From DASRHK01 sp035650495 (GTDB taxonomy: Bacteria > Pseudomonadota > Gammaproteobacteria > Nevskiales > Nevskiaceae): a DNA stretch of 34,628 nt. The notes beneath the pieces are model-generated. The model searched no databases. It worked only from the letters and a program-made list of their open reading frames with translations, and was not told the DNA's origin. The DNA lies in the NCBI GenBank assembly GCA_035650495.1, contig DASRHK010000139.1:1-34628 (forward strand), written 5' to 3'. Within the stretch, counting starts at the first letter, position 1, and each line of letters starts with the position of its first letter. The translations under genes and the position numbers were made by a program. This document shows, in pieces, positions 23,136 through 30,695 of this stretch.

Positions 23136-25633
23136 TGGAAGCGCACCGTCACGCTGCCGACCAGCGTGCGTGGAGTGATGTAGTGCCACACCTCGATCGG
23201 ATCGCCGCTGACGACGTTGGTGAGCTGCTGGTGCGTGGCGACGCCGCGCCTGTCGGTGATGTTGTTCACGCCGAACGAGAGCTCCGGCTGGAAACGCGAG
23301 TCGCGCTTGGCGATGACGAGGAGCGCGTCGAGCGTGCTGTAACCGCCGATCGTGCCCGTCTGCGGTGTCGCATCCGGCGACTCGCCGATGAACGCATGCG
23401 TGAGCGTCGGGCCGACGCTCCAGCCGAAGATCGGCGCTTCATAGGCGACGACGTTGGCCATCTGGAATTTCGGCGAGCCGGGCAGGCGCGTGCCGGGCGG
23501 CACGTCGACGCCGTTGATCGTCTCGCCGACGTCGGTCACCGCGTTGGCGAACGTGAAGCTCGACTGCAAGCGAGCGCCGCGGAACGGCACCACTTCGAAC
23601 GCCGCTTCGACGCCGGTGGAGTGCGCATGGCCGACGTTGGCGATCACCGTCAATTGCAGGTTGGTGACGAGGTAGGGGATGGCGACGCTGAGTTGCAGGT
23701 CCTTCCAGTCGAGATAGAAGGCGGTCAGGTCGAAATGCAGCCGATGGTTCCACCAGTCGGTGCGCAGGCCCGACTCGTAGTTCCACAGCTTGCTCGACTT
23801 GTACGGGCCGAACGAGAAGCCCGCGTTGTTCGCCGACTGCTCGAATCCGGGCGCCGGCGGGTTGATCTGGATGCCGCCGAACTGGAAGCCCTTCGCCGCG
23901 AGCCAGTACCACTGCACGTGCTGGTTGTGGATGTAGCGCACCGACAGCTTCGGATTGAGACCGTTGGCCGTGTCGGTGAAATGTCCGGGGCCGCAGAACT
24001 GGCCCATGAAGAACACCGCTTCCTGCGCGCCGCACAGATTGGTGTCGGCCTTGAGGCCCGTCTGGTAGCGCCGCGCGCCGGCGGTGACTTCCCAGTGCTC
24101 GTTCAGGCGCGCGGTGACCTCGCCGAACAGCGCCTTCTCCGTCGCGAGCTGCGTCGCCGTCGCGAACACCTGCGCCGTGTCCTGCCGCACGGTGTCGACC
24201 TGGTCGGGACTGGTGGGATCGGGCATGTCGGGCCCGAGATAGGTGAACTGCATGTTCGGCGAATTGGCGTAATGCAGATAGGAAACGCCGACGAGCCACT
24301 CGAACATGCCGGTGCCGGTTTCGGGCGAGGACAGGCGGAACTCCTGCGTCCATCCGCGCACGTCGTCGAGCGTGGTCGTCACGTACTCGATCTGATTCTG
24401 GTCGCCGAGGCCGAAGCCCCACTCGGCGTGGATGTCGGTGGCGTTGTGCTTCGTCATCCGGTTGGTCGAGGACAAGAGCTTCGCCCAGTCGAAATCGTAA
24501 GTGACGAGCAGATTGCCGCCGCCGAAGTCGTGCTGGCGCGGACTCGCGAACGGGAAGTTGTCGCTGGCGAGCCCGCCGGGCCGGTCGGTGAGGCCGAAGT
24601 CGTTGTCGTGGGTGCGCTGCATGAAATAGAACGCCGAGACTTTCAGGCGATCGACCGGCTGCCAGGCTGCGAGCACGCGGCCGCCGTATTGCCGGATCCA
24701 GTCGGCGTCGGGCTCGTCGCGAAGCTTGCCGCTGCACACCTGCGTGCCGCTGATGTCGATCGGCAGCGTCACCGGGCCGGGCAACTGCCCGAGCTGGTGC
24801 GAGAGGATGTTGAGCGTCGCCGGGATCGCGTGCGGCGTCGAGCTCGGCAGCACCGGCGTGCAATTGTCGGCGCTCATGTCGTAGATGCCCGGCTGCTTGC
24901 GATACAGGCCGACGGCGCGGAAGGCGAGCGTGTCGCCGATCGGGATGTTGAGCGCCACCGCCGACGTCGTGCTGACGCCGCCGGCTTCATACGTGCTTCC
25001 GACCGTTTCCGAAAGCTTGGCCTGCCACACGGAGAAGTGCGGCTTCTCGACGATGTAGCGGATCGCGCCCGCGAGCGCGCCGGAGCCGAACAGCGTGCCT
25101 TGCGGACCCTTGAGCACCTCGACGCGCTCGAGGTCGAACGGATTCATGTCGGGGAACGACGACGTCGCGAAGAGATCGGCGAAGGGCATGTCTTCGAGGT
25201 AGACGCCGGTCGGCGTCTGCGTGACGCCGAAGCCGATCTGGCTCGCGATGCCGCGGATGATCGGCAGGCTTTCCTCGGGATCGCCCTGATCCATGTAGGC
25301 GACGCCGGGCACGAGCTTCAGGTAGTCGGACATGCTTTGCGCGTGCATCTTCTCGAGCTGATCGCCGCGCAGCGCGTTGACGCTGCCGGGGATGTCGCGC
25401 TGCGACTTCGCGCGCTTGGTCGAGGTGACGACGACTTCCTCGAGCTTCACCGCGCCTTGGTCTTCATCCGGCAACGGTGCGGGAATCGTCTGTTGTGCGC
25501 TTGCCGGCTGCGCAGCGGGCTCCGCCGGCGGCGGCGTATCGGCTGGTGGTTGCGCTTCCTGCGCGTGCACGGGCAGGCAGAGCGCGGCGAGGATCGCCAC
25601 GGCAGGGCCACCCATTCCCTTCGTTCGCTCCAT
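23132..25633 (-). CDS. TonB-dependent outer-membrane receptor
   Basis: 833 residues. A signal peptide (to about residue 24) is followed by a Pro/Ala/Gln-rich stretch, a TonB box (LEEVVVTSTKRA, about 64-75), the plug domain (IPGSVNALRGDQLEKM ... VEVLKGPQGTLFGSGALAGAIRYI) and a 22-strand-type barrel ending SVTVRFQ with terminal aromatic-rich strand. TonB receptors take up ligands too large for porins: siderophores, sugars, vitamins or peptides. Here the linked enzymes point to peptides. GGGGAG lies 9 bases before the ATG. It is the first gene of the long leftward operon and sits behind a promoter overlapped by the GntR-type palindrome. Confidence 0.93.
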   Translation of the reverse strand: MERTKGMGGPAVAILAALCLPVHAQEAQPPADTPPPAEPAAQPASAQQTIPAPLPDEDQGAVKLEEVVVTSTKRAKSQRDIPGSVNALRGDQLEKMHAQSMSDYLKLVPGVAYMDQGDPEESLPIIRGIASQIGFGVTQTPTGVYLEDMPFADLFATSSFPDMNPFDLERVEVLKGPQGTLFGSGALAGAIRYIVEKPHFSVWQAKLSETVGSTYEAGGVSTTSAVALNIPIGDTLAFRAVGLYRKQPGIYDMSADNCTPVLPSSTPHAIPATLNILSHQLGQLPGPVTLPIDISGTQVCSGKLRDEPDADWIRQYGGRVLAAWQPVDRLKVSAFYFMQRTHDNDFGLTDRPGGLASDNFPFASPRQHDFGGGNLLVTYDFDWAKLLSSTNRMTKHNATDIHAEWGFGLGDQNQIEYVTTTLDDVRGWTQEFRLSSPETGTGMFEWLVGVSYLHYANSPNMQFTYLGPDMPDPTSPDQVDTVRQDTAQVFATATQLATEKALFGEVTARLNEHWEVTAGARRYQTGLKADTNLCGAQEAVFFMGQFCGPGHFTDTANGLNPKLSVRYIHNQHVQWYWLAAKGFQFGGIQINPPAPGFEQSANNAGFSFGPYKSSKLWNYESGLRTDWWNHRLHFDLTAFYLDWKDLQLSVAIPYLVTNLQLTVIANVGHAHSTGVEAAFEVVPFRGARLQSSFTFANAVTDVGETINGVDVPPGTRLPGSPKFQMANVVAYEAPIFGWSVGPTLTHAFIGESPDATPQTGTIGGYSTLDALLVIAKRDSRFQPELSFGVNNITDRRGVATHQQLTNVVSGDPIEVWHYITPRTLVGSVTVRFQ

Positions 25634-25663
25634 GCGATGGATCTCCCCGACGCAGCGACTCTG

Positions 25664-25691
25664 TTTATCGTATACGATAATTTCCTCGCAA
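25664..25691 (-). promoter_or_regulatory. predicted sigma70 promoter of the leftward operon
   Basis: On the minus strand TTGCGA (25686-25691) and GATAAA (25664-25669) are separated by 16 bases, ahead of the TonB receptor start at 25633. The palindrome 25665-25680 covers the spacer and most of the -10 box, so bound repressor would block it. On the other strand GATAAT (25676-25681) could be the -10 box of the GntR gene; its -35 is weak. Confidence 0.5.
25665..25680. promoter_or_regulatory. perfect 16-bp palindrome, probable operator of the GntR regulator
   Basis: TTATCGTATACGATAA reads the same on both strands. Sites of the form ATCGTATACGAT are typical of FadR/FCD-type GntR regulators, and such a regulator begins 22 bases to the right. 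It sits in the 68-base region between the two divergent operons and overlaps -10 boxes in both directions, so one site could control both. Confidence 0.82.
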
Positions 25692-25701
25692 GGTGGAAAA
25701 A

Positions 25702-26334
25702 ATGGCTAGGGACGACGCGACCGTTTCCGACCGCATCATGGCGTGGGTGCGCCAGTCGATCTCCGAATGCGAGCTCAAGCCCGGCCAGCCGCTGCGCCAG
25801 GACCACATCGCGAGGAAATTCCGGACCAGCAAGCCGCCAGTGCGCGAAGCGCTGCGCCGGCTCGAAGCGCAGGACTACGTGTCGTTCGAAGCCAATCGCG
25901 GCTTCTTCGTGAAGCGCTTCACGCGCGAGGAGATCCTCGATCTGTTCGAGATGTGCTCGATCTTCGAAGGCCACGCGATCGCGACCGGCGCCTCGCGCAT
26001 GACCCGCGCCGAGCTGCTGGGACTCGACCACTGCGTGAAGCGCATCGTCGAGGCGCGCTCGGTGGTGGACCTGCTCAAGGCCGACGGCGCCTTCCACATG
26101 GGCCTGATGAGCGGCGTGCGCAATAAGACGATTCAGCAGCGGATCGAAGACTTCCACGCCTACTTCCGGATGTATTACCACGCGATGCCGCAATCCGAGC
26201 TGCCGCGTCCCGTCGAGACCTACCGGATCGTCGTGAGCGATCTGCGCAACGGCAACATCCTCGCCGCCAGCGCGCGCATCGAAGTGCACCTGCTCGATCA
26301 GGGCCGCAAGGTCGCCGCGCTGGGTGACAAGTGA
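25702..26334 (+). CDS. GntR-family transcriptional regulator, FadR/FCD subfamily
   Basis: 210 residues from ATG 25702, preceded by AAGGTGG (25690-25696); a GTG three codons earlier lies inside that site and is less likely. The winged-helix domain spans about 5-73, with GQPLRQDHIARKFRTSKPPVREALRRLEAQDYV being the recognition region in parts. The C-terminal all-helical FCD domain holds the Asp/His ligand-metal pattern (ADGAFHMGLMSG, then IEVHLLDQG). FCD regulators usually bind carboxylic acids or amino-acid derivatives. The stop overlaps the transporter GTG by 4 bases. Likely an autoregulated repressor acting at the adjacent palindrome and relieved by a peptide or D-amino-acid-derived acid; the ligand is a guess. 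Confidence 0.92.
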   Translation: MARDDATVSDRIMAWVRQSISECELKPGQPLRQDHIARKFRTSKPPVREALRRLEAQDYVSFEANRGFFVKRFTREEILDLFEMCSIFEGHAIATGASRMTRAELLGLDHCVKRIVEARSVVDLLKADGAFHMGLMSGVRNKTIQQRIEDFHAYFRMYYHAMPQSELPRPVETYRIVVSDLRNGNILAASARIEVHLLDQGRKVAALGDK

Positions 26335-27575
26335 GCGCCACTTGGTTCGGTCATCCGCGCGGATTGACCATCCTGTTCCTCACCGAGATGTGGGAGAAGT
26401 TCTCCTTCTTCGGCATGCGCGCGCTGCTCGTCTACTACATGACGAAGCAGCTCCTCTTCGCGCAGGGCAAGGCGTCGATCATCTACGGCATCTATACCGG
26501 CGTCGTGTATCTGACGCCGATCATCGGCGGCTGGATCACCGATCGTTATCTGGCGCGCCGCACTGCGGTCATCATCGGCGGCGCGGTGATGGCGGCCGGA
26601 CATTTCATGATGGCCTTCCCGCCGCTGCTCTACCCGGCGCTCGCGACGATCGCGATCGGCAACGGCCTTTATCTGCCGACGCTGCCGAGCCAGATCCGCG
26701 CGCTCTACGCGCCGGGCGACGCGCGCGGCAGCATCGCCTACAGCATCTATTACGTCGGCATCAATCTCGGCGCGTTCCTCGCGCCGTTCATCTGCGGCAC
26801 GCTCGGCGAGGTCTATGGCTGGCACTGGGGATTCGGTGCCGCCGGCGTCGGCATGCTCGCGGGACTGTGCATCTACGTCTTCGGCCGGCCGTACTTGCCG
26901 GAGGATCCGCGCGAAGCGCCGAAGGAAGCACGCGCGCCGCTGCCGCCGTTCGACGCCGCCGCGCGCTCGCGCTTCGCGTTCTTCGTGCTGATCGTGTTCA
27001 TCGTCATCGTGTTCCGCAGCGCCTACGAGCAGATCGGCAACACGCTCGCGCTGTTCGCCGACGCCGGCACCAATCGCTCGATCGGCGGCTGGACGATCCC
27101 GATGACGTGGTTCCAGTCGATCAATCCGTTCATCGTGTTCCTGTTGACGCCGTTCCTCGTGCGCCGCTGGACTCGCCAGTCGCAGCGCACGGGGCGCGAC
27201 GTGCCGCATCTGCGGCGCATGGCCAGCGGCGCGACGATCGTCGCAGCGTCGTATCTGATGCTCGCGATCGCGGCGCTGATCTCGGATCGATCGAGCGCGC
27301 TGGTGCTCGCGACGTTCATGATCCTGATGACCGTCGGCGAGCTGCACATCCTGCCGGTCGGTCTCGGCATGTTCGGCAAGCTGGCGCCCAAAGGCTTCGA
27401 GGCGAGCGCGATCGCGCTGTGGTTTTCCGCGGGCGTGGTCGGCAATCTGCTGGCGGGCGCGCTCGGCACGCAGTGGTCCGCGCTGTCGCATCCGCAGTTC
27501 TTCACCCTGGTCGCGGCGATCGCGTTTGCGTCGGCCGCCGCGCTCTTCATCGTCGATCGGAGAAGTGCATCGTGA
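26331..27575 (+). CDS. POT/PTR family proton-dependent peptide transporter
   Basis: 414 residues from GTG 26331, which overlaps the regulator stop. The POT signature on helix 1 is present as TEMWEKFSFFGMRALLVYYM: Glu19, Glu22 and Lys23 correspond to the proton-coupling ExxER motif, with Lys instead of Arg. IGGWITDRYLARR is the loop 2-3 MFS motif. About 12 hydrophobic segments are seen; many bacterial POT proteins have 14, so the extra pair is absent. POT proteins import di- and tripeptides with protons. Co-transcription with a D-aminoacylase-like enzyme and a dipeptide epimerase supports peptide uptake. Confidence 0.9.
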   Translation: MSATWFGHPRGLTILFLTEMWEKFSFFGMRALLVYYMTKQLLFAQGKASIIYGIYTGVVYLTPIIGGWITDRYLARRTAVIIGGAVMAAGHFMMAFPPLLYPALATIAIGNGLYLPTLPSQIRALYAPGDARGSIAYSIYYVGINLGAFLAPFICGTLGEVYGWHWGFGAAGVGMLAGLCIYVFGRPYLPEDPREAPKEARAPLPPFDAAARSRFAFFVLIVFIVIVFRSAYEQIGNTLALFADAGTNRSIGGWTIPMTWFQSINPFIVFLLTPFLVRRWTRQSQRTGRDVPHLRRMASGATIVAASYLMLAIAALISDRSSALVLATFMILMTVGELHILPVGLGMFGKLAPKGFEASAIALWFSAGVVGNLLAGALGTQWSALSHPQFFTLVAAIAFASAAALFIVDRRSAS

Positions 27576-29281
27576 ACATTCGCAGATTTGCGTTGTCGTC
27601 CGTTGCCGCGGCCAGCCTGATCGCGTGCTCGGCGGCGCCGGAGCGCAAGGACTCCACGCACGCGGACCTGATCATCCGCAACGGCGTGATCTACGACGGC
27701 AGCGGCGGTGCGCCGATCCGCGGCGACGTCGCGATCCGCGGCGATCGCGTCGTGCAGGTCGGCGATCTCGCGCAGTGGAAGGCGGGCAAGGTGGTCGACG
27801 CGCAAGGCCTCGCGGTCGCGCCGGGCTTCATCAACATGCTGTCGTGGGCGACCGAGTCGCTGATCCAGGACGGCCGCGCGCTCTCCGATCTCAAGCAGGG
27901 CGTCACGCTCGAGGTGATGGGCGAGGGCAGCTCGATGGGCCCGGTGAACGAGGCGATGCGCAAGGAGGGTCAGGCGCAGCAGTCCGACATCAAGTACGAG
28001 ATCACCTGGAAGACGCTCGGCGGCTATCTCGACTTCCTGGTGAAGAAAGGCATCTCGGTGAACGTCGCGTCGATGATCGGCGCCGAGACTGCGCGCACCT
28101 ACGTGCTCGGACCGGTCGACAAGGTGCCGACACCGGACGAGCTCAAGCAGATGCAGGATCTGGTGCGCGAAGCGATGAACGAAGGCGCGCTCGGCGTCGG
28201 CAGCGCGCTGATCTACGCGCCCGGCACCTACGCGAAGACGCCGGAGGTCACCGCGCTCGTCGCTGCAGCTGCCGAATCCGGCGGCGGCTACATCTCGCAC
28301 ATGCGCAGCGAAGGCAACACGTTCCTCGAAGCGCTCGACGAGCTGATCGGCATCGGCAAGGCGACCGGCGCGCACGTCGAGGTCTATCACATGAAGGCCG
28401 CGGGCAAGAAGAACTGGCCGAAGATGAAGCAGGCGATCGCGCGCATCGAGCAGGCGCAGAAGGAGGGCGTCGACGTCAGCGCCAACATGTACACCTACAC
28501 GGCCGGCGCGACGGGCTTGAACGCGACGATGCCGACGTGGGTGCAGGAAGGCGGCCTCGACACCTGGATCGAGCGGCTGAAGGACAAGAAGATCCGCAAG
28601 AAGGTGATCAAGGAGATGCGCACGCCCACCGACAAGTGGGAGAACCTGATGATCGCCGCGGGCTCGCCGTCGCGCGTCCTGCTGGTCGGCTTCAAGTCCG
28701 ACAAGCTGAAGCCGCTCACCGGCAAGACGCTCGCCGAAGTCGCGAAGATGCGGCACACCTCGCCGGAAGACACGGTGATCGACCTGATCCTCGAGGATCA
28801 CAGCCCGATCGGCACGGTGTACTTCCTGATGTCGGAGGACAACGTGAAGCTCGGCCTGTCGCAGCCCTGGGTGAGCCTCGGCTCCGATGAAGGCGGCCTC
28901 GCGCCGGAAGGACCGTTCCTGCTCTCGCAGCCGCATCCGCGCGCGTACGGGAATTTCGCGCGCTTCCTCGGCAAGTACGTGCGTGACGAGAAAGTGGACA
29001 CGCTGCCGAGCGCGATCCATCGCCTGACGTCGCTGCCGGCCAAGAACTGGAAGCTCACCGATCGCGGCTGCCTGCGCGAGGGCTGCTTCGCCGACGTCGT
29101 CGTCTTCGATCCCGCGACGATCGCGGATCACGCGACGTTCGACAAGCCCGCGCAGTTCGCGACCGGCGTGCGCGACGTGTTCGTCAACGGCGAGCAGGTC
29201 CTGAAGGACGGCGAGCCCACCGATGCGCGACCGGGACAAGTCGTGCGCGGCCCTGGATACAAGAAGGCGAAGCGCTCATGA
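27572..29281 (+). CDS. exported D-aminoacylase-like amidohydrolase (lipoprotein), copy 2
   Basis: 569 residues from GTG 27572 (GGAGA upstream; 4-base overlap with the transporter). Lipoprotein signal NIRRFALSSVAAASLIAC with Cys19. The fold matches copy 1: DLIIRNGVIYDGSGGAPIRGD, YISHMRSEGNTF and EVYHMKAAGK (metal His residues), LGSDEGGLAPEGP (catalytic Asp), and the closing GQVVRGPGYKK. The HxH site is again lost (APGFINMLSWATESL), and VTLEVMGEGSSMG has GEG where a metal Cys is usual. The retained Asp and beta-site His residues argue against a simple pseudoenzyme. Likely an N-acyl-amino-acid or dipeptide hydrolase in the periplasm. Stop overlaps the epimerase ATG by 4 bases. Confidence 0.87.
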   Translation: MNIRRFALSSVAAASLIACSAAPERKDSTHADLIIRNGVIYDGSGGAPIRGDVAIRGDRVVQVGDLAQWKAGKVVDAQGLAVAPGFINMLSWATESLIQDGRALSDLKQGVTLEVMGEGSSMGPVNEAMRKEGQAQQSDIKYEITWKTLGGYLDFLVKKGISVNVASMIGAETARTYVLGPVDKVPTPDELKQMQDLVREAMNEGALGVGSALIYAPGTYAKTPEVTALVAAAAESGGGYISHMRSEGNTFLEALDELIGIGKATGAHVEVYHMKAAGKKNWPKMKQAIARIEQAQKEGVDVSANMYTYTAGATGLNATMPTWVQEGGLDTWIERLKDKKIRKKVIKEMRTPTDKWENLMIAAGSPSRVLLVGFKSDKLKPLTGKTLAEVAKMRHTSPEDTVIDLILEDHSPIGTVYFLMSEDNVKLGLSQPWVSLGSDEGGLAPEGPFLLSQPHPRAYGNFARFLGKYVRDEKVDTLPSAIHRLTSLPAKNWKLTDRGCLREGCFADVVVFDPATIADHATFDKPAQFATGVRDVFVNGEQVLKDGEPTDARPGQVVRGPGYKKAKRS

Positions 29282-30276
29282 GTCGACGGTTGTCGGTCCA
29301 CCGCACCGCGTGGACATCGAAGCGGCCGTTCCGGATCACCGGCCTGGAATGGACCCAGTTCGACTCCGTCGTCTGCGAGATCGAGCAAGGCGGCGTGATC
29401 GGCCGCGGCGAGGCGCTCGGCGTCTACTATCTCGACGAGACCGTCGCATCGATGGAAGCGCAGATCGAAAGCATCGGCGATCGTATCTGCGCCGGCGTTT
29501 CGCGCGACGAGCTGCAGTCGCTGCTCCCGGCCGGTGGCGCGCGCAACGCGGTCGACTGCGCGCTGTGGGATCTCGAAGCGCAGCAGAAGAAGACGTCGGT
29601 GTGGGCGCTCGCCGGCGTGAAAGCCGACACCGTGGAGACGGTCTACACGATCGGCCTCGAGGACGATCCCGCCGAGATGGCCGCGAAGGCCGCGGCGGCG
29701 AAACCTCTCACGCTCCTGAAAGTGAAGCTCAACGGCGATCGGCCGGTCGAGCGCATCGATGCGATCCGCAAGGCGCGGCCCGACGCGCGCATCGTCGTCG
29801 ACGCGAATCAGGGCTTCACGTTCGACCAGCTGCGCGAGGTCGCGCCGAAGCTCGGGCAGCTGGGCGTGCTGATGATCGAGCAGCCGCTCAAGCGCGGCGG
29901 CGACGCGGAGCTCGAAGGCTATCGATCCCCAGTGCCGCTGTGCGGCGACGAGTCGTGCCTGCATCGCGGCGAGCTCGAGGCCGCGACGCGGCGCTATCAG
30001 ATGATCAACATCAAGCTCGACAAGACCGGCGGGCTGACCGAAGCGCTGCTGCTCGCCAAGGCAGCGCGCGAGCGCGGCCTCGGGCTGATGGTCGGCTGCA
30101 TGGGCGGCAGCTCCCTCGCGATGGCGCCCTCGCACGTCGTCGCGCAGCTCTGCAAGTTCGTCGACATCGACGGGCCGCTGCTGCAGAAATGGGATCACCT
30201 GGACGGCCTGCGCTACGAGCAGGGCAAGGTGTCGGTCGGGTCGCGGCCATTCTGGGGCAACGCCGGGACGCGTTGA
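29278..30276 (+). CDS. dipeptide epimerase-like member of the enolase superfamily
   Basis: 332 residues. Catalytic features of the muconate-lactonising/Ala-Glu epimerase subgroup are all present: KVK (Lys148, Lys150), metal ligands Asp175 in VVDANQG, Glu201 in MIEQPL and Asp224 in GDES, and the opposite base Lys246 in NIKLDKTGG. The short C-terminal MVGCMGGSSLAMAPSH is typical of dipeptide epimerases, which interconvert L,L- and L,D-dipeptides such as L-Ala-D/L-Glu from cell-wall peptides. Substrate specificity in this subgroup varies widely. No signal peptide, so it acts in the cytoplasm on peptides brought in by the POT carrier. It is the last gene of the rightward operon; its stop lies inside the tRNA promoter -35 box. 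Confidence 0.9.
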   Translation: MSRRLSVHRTAWTSKRPFRITGLEWTQFDSVVCEIEQGGVIGRGEALGVYYLDETVASMEAQIESIGDRICAGVSRDELQSLLPAGGARNAVDCALWDLEAQQKKTSVWALAGVKADTVETVYTIGLEDDPAEMAAKAAAAKPLTLLKVKLNGDRPVERIDAIRKARPDARIVVDANQGFTFDQLREVAPKLGQLGVLMIEQPLKRGGDAELEGYRSPVPLCGDESCLHRGELEAATRRYQMINIKLDKTGGLTEALLLAKAARERGLGLMVGCMGGSSLAMAPSHVVAQLCKFVDIDGPLLQKWDHLDGLRYEQGKVSVGSRPFWGNAGTR

Positions 30277-30301
30277 CCGGCCCGGGAGCGCAGGCGAAAA
30301 T
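30273..30301 (+). promoter_or_regulatory. predicted promoter of tRNA-Val
   Basis: TTGACC (30273-30278) and GAAAAT (30296-30301) are 17 bases apart, which places the start about 4 bases before the tRNA. The TGA stop of the epimerase lies within the -35 box. Confidence 0.6.
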
Positions 30302-30311
30302 GCGCGCCCCC

Positions 30312-30386
30312 GGACGCTTAGCTCAGTGGTAGAGCATCGCCTTCACACGGCGGGGGTCACAAGTTCGAGCCTTGTAGCGTCCACCA
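30312..30386 (+). tRNA. tRNA-Val (anticodon CAC)
   Basis: 75 bases including an encoded CCA. Acceptor stem GGACGCT/AGCGTCC, D arm GCTC/GAGC, anticodon stem TCGCC/GGCGG with loop TTCACAC (anticodon CAC, codon GUG), T stem ACAAG/CTTGT with TTCGAGC loop. All arms pair. Confidence 0.96.
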
Positions 30387-30390
30387 GAAC

Positions 30391-30427
30391 AAAAAGGGCC
30401 AGCCAGGAACGGCTGGCCTTTTTGTTT
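30391..30427 (+). terminator. rho-independent terminator of tRNA-Val
   Basis: GGCCAGCC (30397-30404) pairs with GGCTGGCC (30411-30418) around AGGAAC, with A-rich bases before and TTTTTGTTTT after. Confidence 0.92.
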
Positions 30428-30451
30428 TGAAGGGGAGGCACAAGGCGCTTA

Positions 30452-30497
30452 ACTTGTGACCGCGTCACAAGTAGCGGCGATCGTCCGTGATCGCCGC
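30452..30497. repeat. two adjacent hairpins between the tRNA gene and its 3' duplicate
   Basis: ACTTGTGAC/GTCACAAGT (30452-30472, loop CGC) and GCGGCGATC/GATCGCCGC (30474-30497, loop GTCCGT) are both perfect 9-bp stems. GTCACAAGT also occurs in the T arm of the tRNA (30356-30364), so part of this stretch may be tRNA-derived. The remainder of 30428-30695 outside the hairpins, the tRNA-like copy and the second terminator shows no gene. Confidence 0.65.
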
Positions 30498-30543
30498 CCT
30501 CGGGGCTCCCTTCGTTCGCTCAATTTCGCTCCCGGCGAAATTG

Positions 30544-30567
30544 TCGAGCCTTGTAGCGTCCACCAGA
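30544..30567 (+). repeat. second copy of the tRNA-Val 3' end
   Basis: 24 bases, including CCTTGTAGCGTCCACCAGA, are identical to 30365-30388, covering the T loop through CCA plus two bases. No D arm or anticodon arm is found before it. A terminator similar to the first follows. The copies start 179 bases apart. Confidence 0.9.
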
Positions 30568-30569
30568 CA

Positions 30570-30607
30570 AAAGACGGCCAGCCTTCAGTGCTGGCCGTTT
30601 TCGTTTG
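30570..30607 (+). terminator. second rho-independent terminator after the tRNA 3'-end copy
   Basis: ACGGCCAGC (30574-30582) pairs with GCTGGCCGT (30590-30598), followed by TTTTCGTTT. The stem resembles that of the first terminator, so tail and terminator appear to have been duplicated together. Confidence 0.85.
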
Positions 30608-30695
30608 GCCATCAGAGTCGGATTTACTAGCGGGACGCGCGCGCCCCGGGACTAAGATGGGTCGTGGCACAGCGGTACATAAAGAGGGGGAGACC

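Noticed and set aside
23048..25912. 954-residue plus-strand frame opposite the TonB receptor
   Set aside because: Shadow frame; the receptor on the minus strand has plug, barrel and TonB box motifs.
30365..30567. Genomic island bounded by tRNA direct repeats
   Set aside because: Only 179 bases separate the repeats and there is no integrase or cargo; at most a scar remains.
30456..30695. Upstream extension of the CehA-like protein to 30456
   Set aside because: It would translate through the tRNA-like copy and terminator; ATG 30696 has a strong ribosome binding site and a signal peptide.
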